Shown in pieces: positions 1-4,963 of a stretch of DNA of 8,375 nucleotides. Positions within the stretch are counted from its first letter, which is position 1. Each line of letters opens with the position of its first letter. The position numbers were made by a program, and so were the translations under genes. The DNA comes from Porphyrobacter sp. UBA7686 (GTDB lineage: Bacteria > Pseudomonadota > Alphaproteobacteria > Sphingomonadales > Sphingomonadaceae), in the NCBI GenBank assembly GCA_002482865.1, contig DLGU01000117.1, forward strand, positions 1 to 8,375, written 5' to 3'. The notes below the pieces were generated by a model. The model made no database searches and had not been told where the DNA came from. It worked only from the letters and a program-made list of their open reading frames with translations.

Positions 1-1
1 G

Positions 2-658
2 GCGGTGCTGCTGAGCTTCCGCCTGAACGACAACCGCGTGATGGAAGACTGCGCTTCGGGTGCTCCAGCCTATGACAAGGTGCCGCTGAAGTTTGCCGGA
101 TGGGGCGCGGACCGCTTCAAGGAAGCAGGCTTCCGCGTGGTGCCGGGCGCGGTGGTGCGGCGCGGGGCGCATATCTCCAAGGGCGCGGTGCTCATGCCCA
201 GTTTCGTCAATATCGGCGCCTATGTGGGCGAGAACACCATGATCGACACCTGGGCGACCGTGGGCTCCTGCGCGCAGATCGGTGCGAATGTGCACATTTC
301 GGGCGGCGCAGGCATCGGCGGCGTGCTGGAACCGCTTCAGGCCGAACCTGTGATCATCGGTGACGGCGCCTTCATCGGCGCCCGAGCCGAAGTGGCCGAA
401 GGCGTGCGCGTGGGCGAAGGCGCCGTGCTGTCGATGGGCGTCTATCTCGGCGCATCGACCAAGATCGTCGACCGCGCGACCGGCGAAGTCCACATGGGCG
501 CCGTGCCGCCCTATGCCGTGGTCGTCCCCGGCTCCATGCCCGGCAAGCCCCTGCCCGATGGCTCGATGGGGCCGAGCCTCTACTGCGCGGTGATCGTCAA
601 GACCGTCGACGCGCAGACCCGCTCAAAGACCGGCATCAACGAGCTGCTGCGCGACTGA
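2..658 (+). CDS. dapD: DapD, 2,3,4,5-tetrahydropyridine-2,6-dicarboxylate N-succinyltransferase (5' part missing)
   Basis: DapD transfers succinyl from succinyl-CoA to tetrahydrodipicolinate in the cytoplasmic succinylase branch of diaminopimelate/lysine synthesis. About 218 residues are visible. The frame is open from base 2, and the family is about 275 residues long, so roughly 55-60 N-terminal residues lie outside the window; the GTG at 5 is an internal Val codon. The visible part begins with the [10 protein letters not shown] motif at the end of the N-terminal domain. It then shows the left-handed beta-helix hexapeptide repeats ([17 protein letters not shown], then [18 protein letters not shown]). 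The Asp of MIDTWATVG (codon 245-247) and the Glu of [10 protein letters not shown] match the catalytic Asp/Glu known in the family. The end ([17 protein letters not shown]) is typical. No frameshift is seen. The next gene starts 122 bp downstream, so this is probably the last gene of its transcript. Confidence 0.96.
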   Translation, partial: AVLLSFRLNDNRVMEDCASGAPAYDKVPLKFAGWGADRFKEAGFRVVPGAVVRRGAHISKGAVLMPSFVNIGAYVGENTMIDTWATVGSCAQIGANVHISGGAGIGGVLEPLQAEPVIIGDGAFIGARAEVAEGVRVGEGAVLSMGVYLGASTKIVDRATGEVHMGAVPPYAVVVPGSMPGKPLPDGSMGPSLYCAVIVKTVDAQTRSKTGINELLRD

Positions 659-667
659 CTGGCACTG

Positions 668-691
668 CAGGGCGCAGGCACGGTCGCCCTG
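668..691 (+). terminator. possible terminator hairpin after dapD
   Basis: Perfect 7-bp GC-rich arms, CAGGGCG (668-674) and CGCCCTG (685-691), enclose a 10-base loop 10 bases after the dapD stop. A short T-containing stretch (ACCTGTTTG) follows. The position suits a terminator, but the T tract is weak and the loop long, so it may be only an attenuating hairpin. Confidence 0.4.
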
Positions 692-780
692 ACCTGTTTG
701 CGCCCCGCCCTGTCCGATTGTTACGAAACACCGGCACCATTCAACGCATAGTCTCCCGCCAATTACGCAGGAGACCCTCT

Positions 781-1104
781 ATGCCGCCACATAACCGCGA
801 CAACCGGATTGACGAGACTGACGCCAAGGGTGGCAGCAACGAAGGCGTCGTGCGCTGGGTGCTGCTCATTAGCCTCAGCCTAGCCATCGTCGCGCTGACC
901 GTGATCTGGGTGACGGGCGCGCTGACGCAGGACAATGTCGAGAGCCAGGGCACAGCGACGGGCCGGATCGAGGCGGAGACCGACGCTGCGGACGAACAGC
1001 GTGATGATTTGGCTGAACAAGGCGATCTGGTCGCCCCCGATACCGACGAACGCACCGAAACGCCCGGCCCCGGCGCGCAAGGGATCGCCCCCAACGCCGA
1101 CTGA
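781..1104 (+). CDS. small single-pass membrane protein with acidic tail, unknown function (paralogue of the next gene)
   Basis: This is a 107-residue protein that I cannot assign to a characterised family. The ATG at 781 is chosen because AGGAGA (769-774) lies 6 bases upstream; the frame is open further upstream but has no good start. Residues 1-24 are polar and charged, 25-48 form one hydrophobic helix (RWVLLISLSLAIVALTVIWV and on), and 49-107 are rich in Asp, Glu, Thr and Pro and probably disordered. The short N-terminus suggests N-in or N-out single-pass anchoring with the tail on the other side, which the sequence does not settle. Residues 1-48 align without gaps with the 53-residue protein encoded at 1188 (16 of 48 identical by my count), so the two are probably a tandem duplication in which only this copy carries the acidic tail. 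The gap to the next gene is 83 bp. Confidence 0.8.
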   Translation: MPPHNRDNRIDETDAKGGSNEGVVRWVLLISLSLAIVALTVIWVTGALTQDNVESQGTATGRIEAETDAADEQRDDLAEQGDLVAPDTDERTETPGPGAQGIAPNAD

Positions 1105-1125
1105 CCGGGAACCATTTGCCCCCGC

Positions 1126-1154
1126 TTGACTTGATTGACGCTACGGAAGATATT
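1126..1154 (+). promoter_or_regulatory. possible sigma-70-type promoter for the 53-residue protein gene
   Basis: TTGACT (1126-1131) is separated by 17 bases from GATATT (1149-1154), which matches 4 of 6 positions of TATAAT. The start of transcription would fall near 1161, about 27 bases before the ATG at 1188. The palindrome at 1134-1168 covers the spacer, the -10 and the expected start site, so a bound dimer there would be placed to repress. The promoter is inferred from sequence alone. Confidence 0.4.
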
Positions 1155-1168
1155 TCCGTAGCGTCAAT
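1134..1168. repeat. 35-bp near-perfect palindrome, candidate operator or 5' UTR hairpin
   Basis: The arms ATTGACGCTACGGAA (1134-1148) and TTCCGTAGCGTCAAT (1154-1168) are perfect 15-base reverse complements around a 5-base centre, GATAT (1149-1153). It lies 30 bases after the stop of one small membrane-protein gene and 20 bases before the start of its paralogue. No T run follows on the + strand (the sequence continues AATAACGG), so it is a poor intrinsic terminator. The dyad is long enough for a dimeric regulator such as a TetR- or MerR-family protein. If transcription begins upstream of it, it would also form a strong RNA stem just before the ribosome binding site. No second copy was found in the window. 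Confidence 0.75.
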
Positions 1169-1187
1169 AATAACGGGGAGAGCAGAC

Positions 1188-1349
1188 ATGGCCGATCCAA
1201 ACGAAGCATTCCGCATCAGTGACGAAGCCGCACGCGGGGCGGTCAGCAACACGGGCCTTCGCTATGTGCTGGCCTTCAGCCTCGGCTTTGCGGTCATCGC
1301 GATGAGCCTCGTTTGGATCATCCCTGCGCTTTACAACGCGAGCCATTGA
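1188..1349 (+). CDS. 53-residue single-pass membrane protein, unknown function (paralogue of the preceding gene)
   Basis: The ATG at 1188 follows a purine-rich GGGGAG (1175-1180). An upstream in-frame TTG at 1116 would place the palindrome inside the coding region and is rejected. Residues 1-24 are polar and 25-48 are one hydrophobic helix (RYVLAFSLGFAVIAMSLVWI and on), leaving only about five residues after it. It shares with the upstream protein, at identical positions, N5, R9, I10, A15, G17, R25, V27, L28, S31, L32, A35, A38, W43, A47 and L48. I recall short membrane proteins of this general look in sphingomonads but cannot name a family or function. Its TGA (1347-1349) is immediately followed by the stop of the convergent dipeptidase gene, with no bases between them. 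Confidence 0.8.
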   Translation: MADPNEAFRISDEAARGAVSNTGLRYVLAFSLGFAVIAMSLVWIIPALYNASH

Positions 1350-2642
1350 TCATTTGGCAGGAGGGTTGATCAGCGTCTCGATCGGCGGCACGTTCGCTGC
1401 CTGCGCCGCATAGGCTTCGGCAGCGCGCATTACCCGCAGGATGTTGCGGCTGGCGATCATCTCCAGTTCCGCCTGCGAATAGCCGCGCCGCGCGAGTTCG
1501 GTGAATAGCGCCGGGTAGCCGCTGACATCCTCCATGCCTTCCGGCCCGATCGGCATGCCGTCATAATCGCCGCCGATGCCGATATGCTCCACGCCCGCCA
1601 CTTCGCGGATATGGTCGATATGATCGGCCACATCGCCGATCACGCTCTTGGGTTCGGGATTGGCGGCAACCCATGCGGCCACCGCCTTGGCCGCAGCCTC
1701 GGGATTGCCGAGATGCTCGACCCGCGCCTGAGCGATCACGCCCGCGCGCTTGGCGTCCCACTGGCGCACCTTTTCATTGATGAAGCGCGGTAGGGCGACC
1801 ACCATCACGACCCCTCCGTTTGCCGGAAGGCGCTTCAGCACACCATCGGGGACGTTGCGCGGATGCGCCGTCACCGCCCGAGCACCCGAGTGGCTGAAGA
1901 TCACGGGCGCGGTGGCGACATCAAGCGCGTCCATCATGGTTGCTTCGCTGACGTGGCTGAGATCGACCAGCATCCCCAGACGGTTCATCTCGCGCACCAC
2001 ATCCTTGCCGAAATCGGTCAGTCCGTCATGCTTGGGCGCATCGGTCGCCGCATCCGCCCAAGGGATGTTGGAATTGTGCGTCAGCGTCATATAGCGCGCA
2101 CCCATCGCGTGGAACTGCCGCAGCACGCCAAGGTTCGATCCGATCGAATAGCCGCCCTCCATCCCCAGCAGGGAGGCGATCTTGCCATCGCGCATCGCGG
2201 TTTCGACCTCATCGGCGGTCAGAGCATAGCGCATGGTATCGGGGTTGCGGGCGATGAGGCGCTTGGTAACGTCGATCTGCTCGATGGTCTGCTGCACCGC
2301 CGCCGCCTCGTTGGCGTTGTGCGGCACATAGACCGACCAGAACTGCGCGCCCACCTTGCCCTTCTTCAGCCGGTTGAGATCGGTGTGCATCGCCCCGTCA
2401 TCACCGCCCACGTGATCATGCTCGTCCATGGTGTCGGTGAAATCGAAAGCGTTGATCTGGTTGTTCTCGCGCGAACGCAGCTGACCGGGGGCATCATTGT
2501 GTCCGTCGAACACTGGCGCGGCCTCAAGCGCGGCGGCGGCGGTGGCAGCCGCCTGTTCCTCGCTGACCTTTTGCGCAGCGGCAGGCGCAGCCAGGATGAG
2601 CGCAGCCGCAAGGGCGAGGCGAGAAGGCGCGAAAAGTTGCAT
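1350..2642 (-). CDS. exported M19 family zinc dipeptidase (membrane/renal dipeptidase-like)
   Basis: Peptidase family M19 hydrolyses dipeptides, and some members act on D-amino-acid-containing or beta-lactam substrates, using a dinuclear zinc site. The protein has 430 residues from the ATG at 2642. That start gives a clear Sec signal peptide (MQLFAPSRLALAAALILAAP, cleavage probably after AAA near residue 23), so the enzyme is probably periplasmic. An in-frame ATG at 2708 would add 22 residues before the signal and overlap the divergent cupin start, so it is unlikely. A GGGAG lies 8 bases before the chosen start. The expected metal ligands are visible: H48 and D50 (DGHND), E162 (LLGMEGG), H230 (DLSHVS) and H251 (FSHSGAR). 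GIGGDYDG (about 355-362) matches the conserved GGDFDG motif. The 21-residue spacing between the two late His agrees with human DPEP1. The substrate is unknown. Confidence 0.93.
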   Translation of the reverse strand: MQLFAPSRLALAAALILAAPAAAQKVSEEQAAATAAAALEAAPVFDGHNDAPGQLRSRENNQINAFDFTDTMDEHDHVGGDDGAMHTDLNRLKKGKVGAQFWSVYVPHNANEAAAVQQTIEQIDVTKRLIARNPDTMRYALTADEVETAMRDGKIASLLGMEGGYSIGSNLGVLRQFHAMGARYMTLTHNSNIPWADAATDAPKHDGLTDFGKDVVREMNRLGMLVDLSHVSEATMMDALDVATAPVIFSHSGARAVTAHPRNVPDGVLKRLPANGGVVMVVALPRFINEKVRQWDAKRAGVIAQARVEHLGNPEAAAKAVAAWVAANPEPKSVIGDVADHIDHIREVAGVEHIGIGGDYDGMPIGPEGMEDVSGYPALFTELARRGYSQAELEMIASRNILRVMRAAEAYAAQAANVPPIETLINPPAK

Positions 2643-2706
2643 GGAGGAGGCTCCCGAAGCTAGAGCGCCTGCACCACCGGGGATGGGGGCAGGCAAGGAC
2701 ATCGGC

Positions 2707-3174
2707 ATGAGTGATAGCGCGGCAGGACTGATCGAACAATTGGGCCTGACCGCTCACCCCGAAGGCGGGTGGTATCGCGAAACTTGGCGTGGTGCGGCCT
2801 CCGCTGCGGGGCGCGGCGAGACGGGGCCGGACGGACGCGCCAGTGGCACCGCGATCATCTTTCTGCTGCGCGCTGGCGAGGCGTCGCATTGGCACACGGT
2901 CGATGCTGCCGAGCTATGGCTATGGCAGGCGGGCGATCCGCTCGAACTGCGCCTCGCCGCCGATGATGCGGGGCCGGTGCGCTCGGTTATCCTCGGCAGT
3001 GATGTCGGCGCGGGCCAGCAGTTGCAGGGCGTGGTTGCACCGGGCGAATGGCAGGCGGCGCGCTCCTTCGGTGAGCCGCGCTTCGGCTATAGCCTCGTCT
3101 CCTGCGTGGTGGTGCCGGGGTTCGACTTTGCGGGCTTCACGCTGGCGGCACCGGGCTGGGAGCCGGGCGCTTGA
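2707..3174 (+). CDS. cupin, DUF985 family
   Basis: This 155-residue, full-length single-domain cupin belongs to the DUF985 group (relatives include yeast YML079w); its substrate is not established. Family landmarks in order are HPEGGWYRETWR (17-28), the cupin strand IIFLLRAGEASHWH (50-63), AELWLWQAGDP (68-78), GVVAPGEWQAA (108-118) and the C-terminal SCVVVPGFDFAGF (132-144). H61 and H63 would be the likely metal or ligand contacts, but DUF985 members do not all bind metal. The ATG at 2707 is preceded by AAGGA (2695-2699) at 7 bases. The gene is divergent from the dipeptidase across only 64 bp, so its promoter probably lies in or next to the dipeptidase signal-peptide codons. Its TGA overlaps the TTG start of the next gene (TTGA, 3171-3174), implying translational coupling. 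Confidence 0.9.
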   Translation: MSDSAAGLIEQLGLTAHPEGGWYRETWRGAASAAGRGETGPDGRASGTAIIFLLRAGEASHWHTVDAAELWLWQAGDPLELRLAADDAGPVRSVILGSDVGAGQQLQGVVAPGEWQAARSFGEPRFGYSLVSCVVVPGFDFAGFTLAAPGWEPGA

Positions 3175-3581
3175 TCAAGCTCGGCATCCGCTGGCTGCTG
3201 GCCGTGTTCTATGCGTTTGCGGGCGTGATCCACCTCATCAATCCCGCGCCGTTCCTCACCATCACCCCGGCTTGGGTGCCCGCGCCCGCGGCGGTGGTGC
3301 TGCTGACCGGCGTGGCCGAGATCCTCGGCGCGATCGGATTGGTGCAGCCGTTCTCGCTCAAGCTAAGGCAGGCGGCGGGATGGGGACTGGCGCTCTATGC
3401 GCTGTGCGTGTGGCCCGCCAACATCAACCACTTCGCGATGGACATGGCGCGCGCCGATGGTGGGCTCGGTCTTGGTTATCACGTGCCGAGGATGTTCGCG
3501 CAGCCAGTGATCATCTGGCTCGCGCTCTGGGTGGGCGAATGCTGGCCCCTGCGCCGCCGCCCCATGCCTCCCGGCGCATGA
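3171..3581 (+). CDS. DoxX-like four-helix membrane protein
   Basis: This is a 136-residue inner-membrane protein of the DoxX superfamily. Four hydrophobic segments are seen at about 5-23, 39-59, 66-84 and 109-125. The first ends in the family-typical AFAGVIHLINPAPF, followed by ITPAWVP, and the second contains the GVAEILGAIGL core. DoxX-like proteins are small quinone-pathway-like or redox-associated membrane subunits in some organisms, but no function can be assigned here. The start is a TTG at 3171 that overlaps the cupin stop by 4 bases, with GGGAG (3158-3162) 8 bases upstream; no better ATG lies nearby before the first helix. A Cys in helix 3 and another near the end (GECWP) are visible. 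Its stop overlaps the DUF3253 start (ATGA, 3578-3581). Confidence 0.88.
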   Translation: MIKLGIRWLLAVFYAFAGVIHLINPAPFLTITPAWVPAPAAVVLLTGVAEILGAIGLVQPFSLKLRQAAGWGLALYALCVWPANINHFAMDMARADGGLGLGYHVPRMFAQPVIIWLALWVGECWPLRRRPMPPGA

Positions 3582-3811
3582 CGCCCGAGGACGCGATCCT
3601 CTCCCTGCTCGCCGAGCGGGCCGAAGGCGCAACCATCTGTCCGAGCGAAGCCGCGCGCCGCCTGGCCGGGCCGCAGAGCGATTGGCGTGCCGAGATGAAC
3701 GCTGTCCACGCCGCCACCGACCAGTTGGCCGAGGCGGGGACGATCACCCTTTCATGGAAGGGCGCTGACATACAAAAGCGGCGCGGACCCTATCGGATCG
3801 CGCGCCGCTGA
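3578..3811 (+). CDS. DUF3253 small protein
   Basis: This 77-residue soluble protein matches the DUF3253 pattern: an N-terminal helix (DAILSLLAERAEGATICPSE), then EAARRLAGPQSDWRAEMNAV, LAEAGTITLSWKG and the closing RRGPYRIARR. The fold suggested is a small winged-helix-like domain, but function is unknown. I recall DUF3253 genes occurring near DUF2256 and photolyase genes elsewhere; the photolyase-type gene in this window is 4 kb away and not in the same transcript. The ATG at 3578 overlaps the DoxX stop by 4 bases (ATGA), so it is probably translated by coupling. An alternative in-frame ATG at 3539 would add 13 Pro/Ala-rich residues and a longer overlap. The last codons carry an inverted repeat that may end the opposing transcript. 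The gap to the convergent SWIB gene is 40 bp. Confidence 0.86.
   Translation: MTPEDAILSLLAERAEGATICPSEAARRLAGPQSDWRAEMNAVHAATDQLAEAGTITLSWKGADIQKRRGPYRIARR
3774..3809 (-). terminator. probable intrinsic terminator of the SWIB transcript, inside the end of the DUF3253 gene
   Basis: Read on the - strand, the arms AGCGGCGCG and CGCGCCGCT (+ strand 3801-3809 and 3777-3785) form a 9-bp GC-rich stem. TTTTG (complement of 3773-3777) follows the stem; the first T is shared with it. It starts 42 bases beyond the SWIB stop. The 15-base loop is long for a terminator. The sequence also encodes the DUF3253 C-terminus, so the coincidence could come partly from Arg/Ala codons. Confidence 0.45.
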
Positions 3812-3851
3812 TGTGTGCCAGAGGCAAGACGCCGCAAGGGCGCCGTGCCGC

Positions 3852-4103
3852 TTAGCTCAGATGCTTCGAGACCGCAGCGGTCATCTTGAACATCGAGATC
3901 TGGTCCTTGCCGATCACCGCGCCGAGCTTGGCGTCGGGATTGATCTGACGCTTGTCGGTGGTGTCCTGCAGGCTGTTTGCCTTGATGTATTCCCACACCT
4001 TCGAAGTCACCTGGGCGCGGGTCATCGGACCCTTGCCGATCACGGCTTCAAGGTCCGCCGAAAGCGTTACCGGCTTCTGCAATGCGTTGGTCGTGCCAGC
4101 CAT
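3852..4103 (-). CDS. SWIB/MDM2 domain protein
   Basis: This 83-residue protein consists almost wholly of a SWIB domain: NALQKPVTLSADLEAVIG (6-23), MTRAQVTSKVWEYIKANSLQ (27-46), the DTTDKRQINPDAKL loop (47-60) and ISMFKMTAAVSKHLS (69-83). SWIB domains are best known from eukaryotic SWI/SNF complexes and MDM2, but stand-alone forms are common in alphaproteobacteria, chlamydiae and plastids. A DNA-topology or chromatin-like role has been suggested for chlamydial fusions and is not shown for this form. Two adjacent ATGs exist (4106 and 4103). The second is preferred because GGGAG lies 6 bases before it against 3 before the first. The gene lies 31 bp after the PEBP gene on the same strand and is probably co-transcribed with it, although the strong ribosome binding site suggests good independent expression. 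Confidence 0.92.
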   Translation of the reverse strand: MAGTTNALQKPVTLSADLEAVIGKGPMTRAQVTSKVWEYIKANSLQDTTDKRQINPDAKLGAVIGKDQISMFKMTAAVSKHLS

Positions 4104-4134
4104 CATCTACTCCCTTATTTAAGTGGCAGGTTAG

Positions 4135-4722
4135 TCAAAGATCATCATCTTCCCAGCCTGCATCATCGTCTCCGCCGCCTGTGAAGGTGGCGTGGAGCAC
4201 TGCACAGGCCGTAATCGTCCCTTGCAGCGATGCAAGCAGTTCCGCTCGTCCCGCGCCGGGCATCAGCACCAGCGGCAGGTCGGTCGCGAACAGTTGAAAC
4301 AGGTAATGGCGCGTTTCGCCCTCGGGCGGGTCGGGCAGCAGCCATTCGGAATTGCCGACGGCGTTCTTGCCCGTGCGCGGCGGGGTTTCGCCTTCGAGCA
4401 GCTTGCCGCGTTGCCCGGCAAGACCCCAGACCAGCCAGTGGCAGGCAGGCTCGTCGCCCTTGGAGGAGGCATCCTCCACCACCAGCACCAGTTCTGCCGA
4501 TCCGGGCGGGGGCGCGCTCCATTCGAGCGGCGGAGCCACGGCGTCTTCTTCCGAAGCGGTGAAGCTGGGATCGAGCGCCTCGCCCGCCGCGAAGGCCGGG
4601 CTGGTCAGCGCGAACCCGCCGCGCGCAAACGCCTGCGCCGACCCCAGCTTCGCAATGGCGAGGCCGGGATGACGCGCGGATGCGGGCACATGGGGTGCGA
4701 GCCAGGCAGGGAATTCCGTCAT
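4135..4722 (-). CDS. YbhB/YbcL family phosphatidylethanolamine-binding-like (PEBP/RKIP-like) protein
   Basis: This 195-residue protein has the bacterial PEBP fold. It has no signal peptide, so it is probably cytoplasmic. After an N-terminal extension of about 37 residues come FALTSPAFAAGEALDPSFTA (37-56), APPLEWSAPP (63-72), LVLVVEDAS (78-86), CHWLVWGL (94-101), the GKNAVGNSEWLLPDPPEGET segment (118-137), HYLFQLFATDLPL (139-151) and a last strand, TACAVLHATF (171-180). The usual ligand-pocket DPDAP motif is replaced by VEDASS (82-87), while the His of HWxxW is kept. The protein ends in an acidic tail, GGGDDDAGWEDDDL (182-195). Ligand and partner are unknown. The ATG at 4722 has only a distant GAGG (13 bases upstream), so translation initiation looks weak. 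It is the first gene of a likely two-gene transcript with SWIB and is divergent from the S41 protease gene. Confidence 0.9.
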   Translation of the reverse strand: MTEFPAWLAPHVPASARHPGLAIAKLGSAQAFARGGFALTSPAFAAGEALDPSFTASEEDAVAPPLEWSAPPPGSAELVLVVEDASSKGDEPACHWLVWGLAGQRGKLLEGETPPRTGKNAVGNSEWLLPDPPEGETRHYLFQLFATDLPLVLMPGAGRAELLASLQGTITACAVLHATFTGGGDDDAGWEDDDL

Positions 4723-4776
4723 GATTCTGTCAGTACCTCAGGGCTGGTGCTAGTCCGTTCGGATGCCCGATACGAG

Positions 4777-4852
4777 ACTGCGCAAGTCGGTTTTTGGCAG
4801 TTTCTGAGGAAAACTGCGCAAATGCAGGCAAAAAAGTCACGCTTTTGCGCAG
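4777..4852. repeat. cluster of CTGCGCAA repeats in the divergent intergenic region
   Basis: ACTGCGCAA occurs at 4777-4785 and again at 4813-4821, exactly 36 bp apart. The inverted form TTTGCGCAG is at 4844-4852, giving a 9-bp inverted repeat with CTGCGCAAA (4814-4822). A second hairpin, GCAGTTT/AAACTGC (4797-4803 and 4811-4817), lies between them. The repeats fill the middle of the 241-bp gap (4723-4963) between the divergent PEBP and S41 genes. They could be binding sites for a regulator or form an RNA structure; neither is shown. The rest of this gap holds no convincing gene. Confidence 0.6.
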
Positions 4853-4853
4853 G

Positions 4854-4882
4854 TTGACAGCCTTTCGGGCATAGCGTTCTTG
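4854..4882 (+). promoter_or_regulatory. possible promoter for the S41 protease gene (-35 only is clear)
   Basis: A perfect -35 consensus TTGACA stands at 4854-4859, directly after the last TTTGCGCAG repeat. The hexamer 17 bases downstream (TTCTTG, 4877-4882) is a poor -10, so either the promoter needs an activator or the -35 match is chance. A start near 4890 would leave a leader of about 75 bases before the ATG at 4964. Confidence 0.3.
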
Positions 4883-4963
4883 CTCTTGCCTGCGCGCCAT
4901 TGCATCTCTGGACGTTGTCGGCTGTCCTTTGGACACGTTGCCCTTGCGGAGTTGCACACTTTC

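Noticed and set aside
1108..1131. A second GGAAC (1108-1112) as an EcfG promoter for the 53-residue gene.
   Set aside because: There is no GTT at 16-17 bases downstream.
1863..2663. A 266-codon open frame on the + strand.
   Set aside because: It lies entirely opposite the M19 dipeptidase, whose metal-binding motifs are intact. Long antisense frames are expected in GC-rich genes, and the translation is rich in His, Arg and Val with no domain.
2643..2708. A longer dipeptidase start at 2708 adding 22 residues.
   Set aside because: It would bury the signal peptide behind a Pro/Gly/Ala-rich stretch and overlap the start of the divergent cupin gene. The ATG at 2642 gives a normal signal peptide.
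3824..3849. An imperfect hairpin in the 40-bp gap between the DUF3253 and SWIB genes.
   Set aside because: It contains two mismatches and no T tract on either strand. The stem at 3777-3809 is a better terminator candidate.
4730..4900. A 56-codon open frame on the - strand starting MARRQEQERYARKA and ending 7 bases before the PEBP start.
   Set aside because: About half of its third codon positions are A or T, unlike the GC-rich neighbours. It covers the repeat cluster and has no good ribosome binding site or recognisable family. I treat it as a chance frame, though its position just before the PEBP start makes a leader peptide not impossible.
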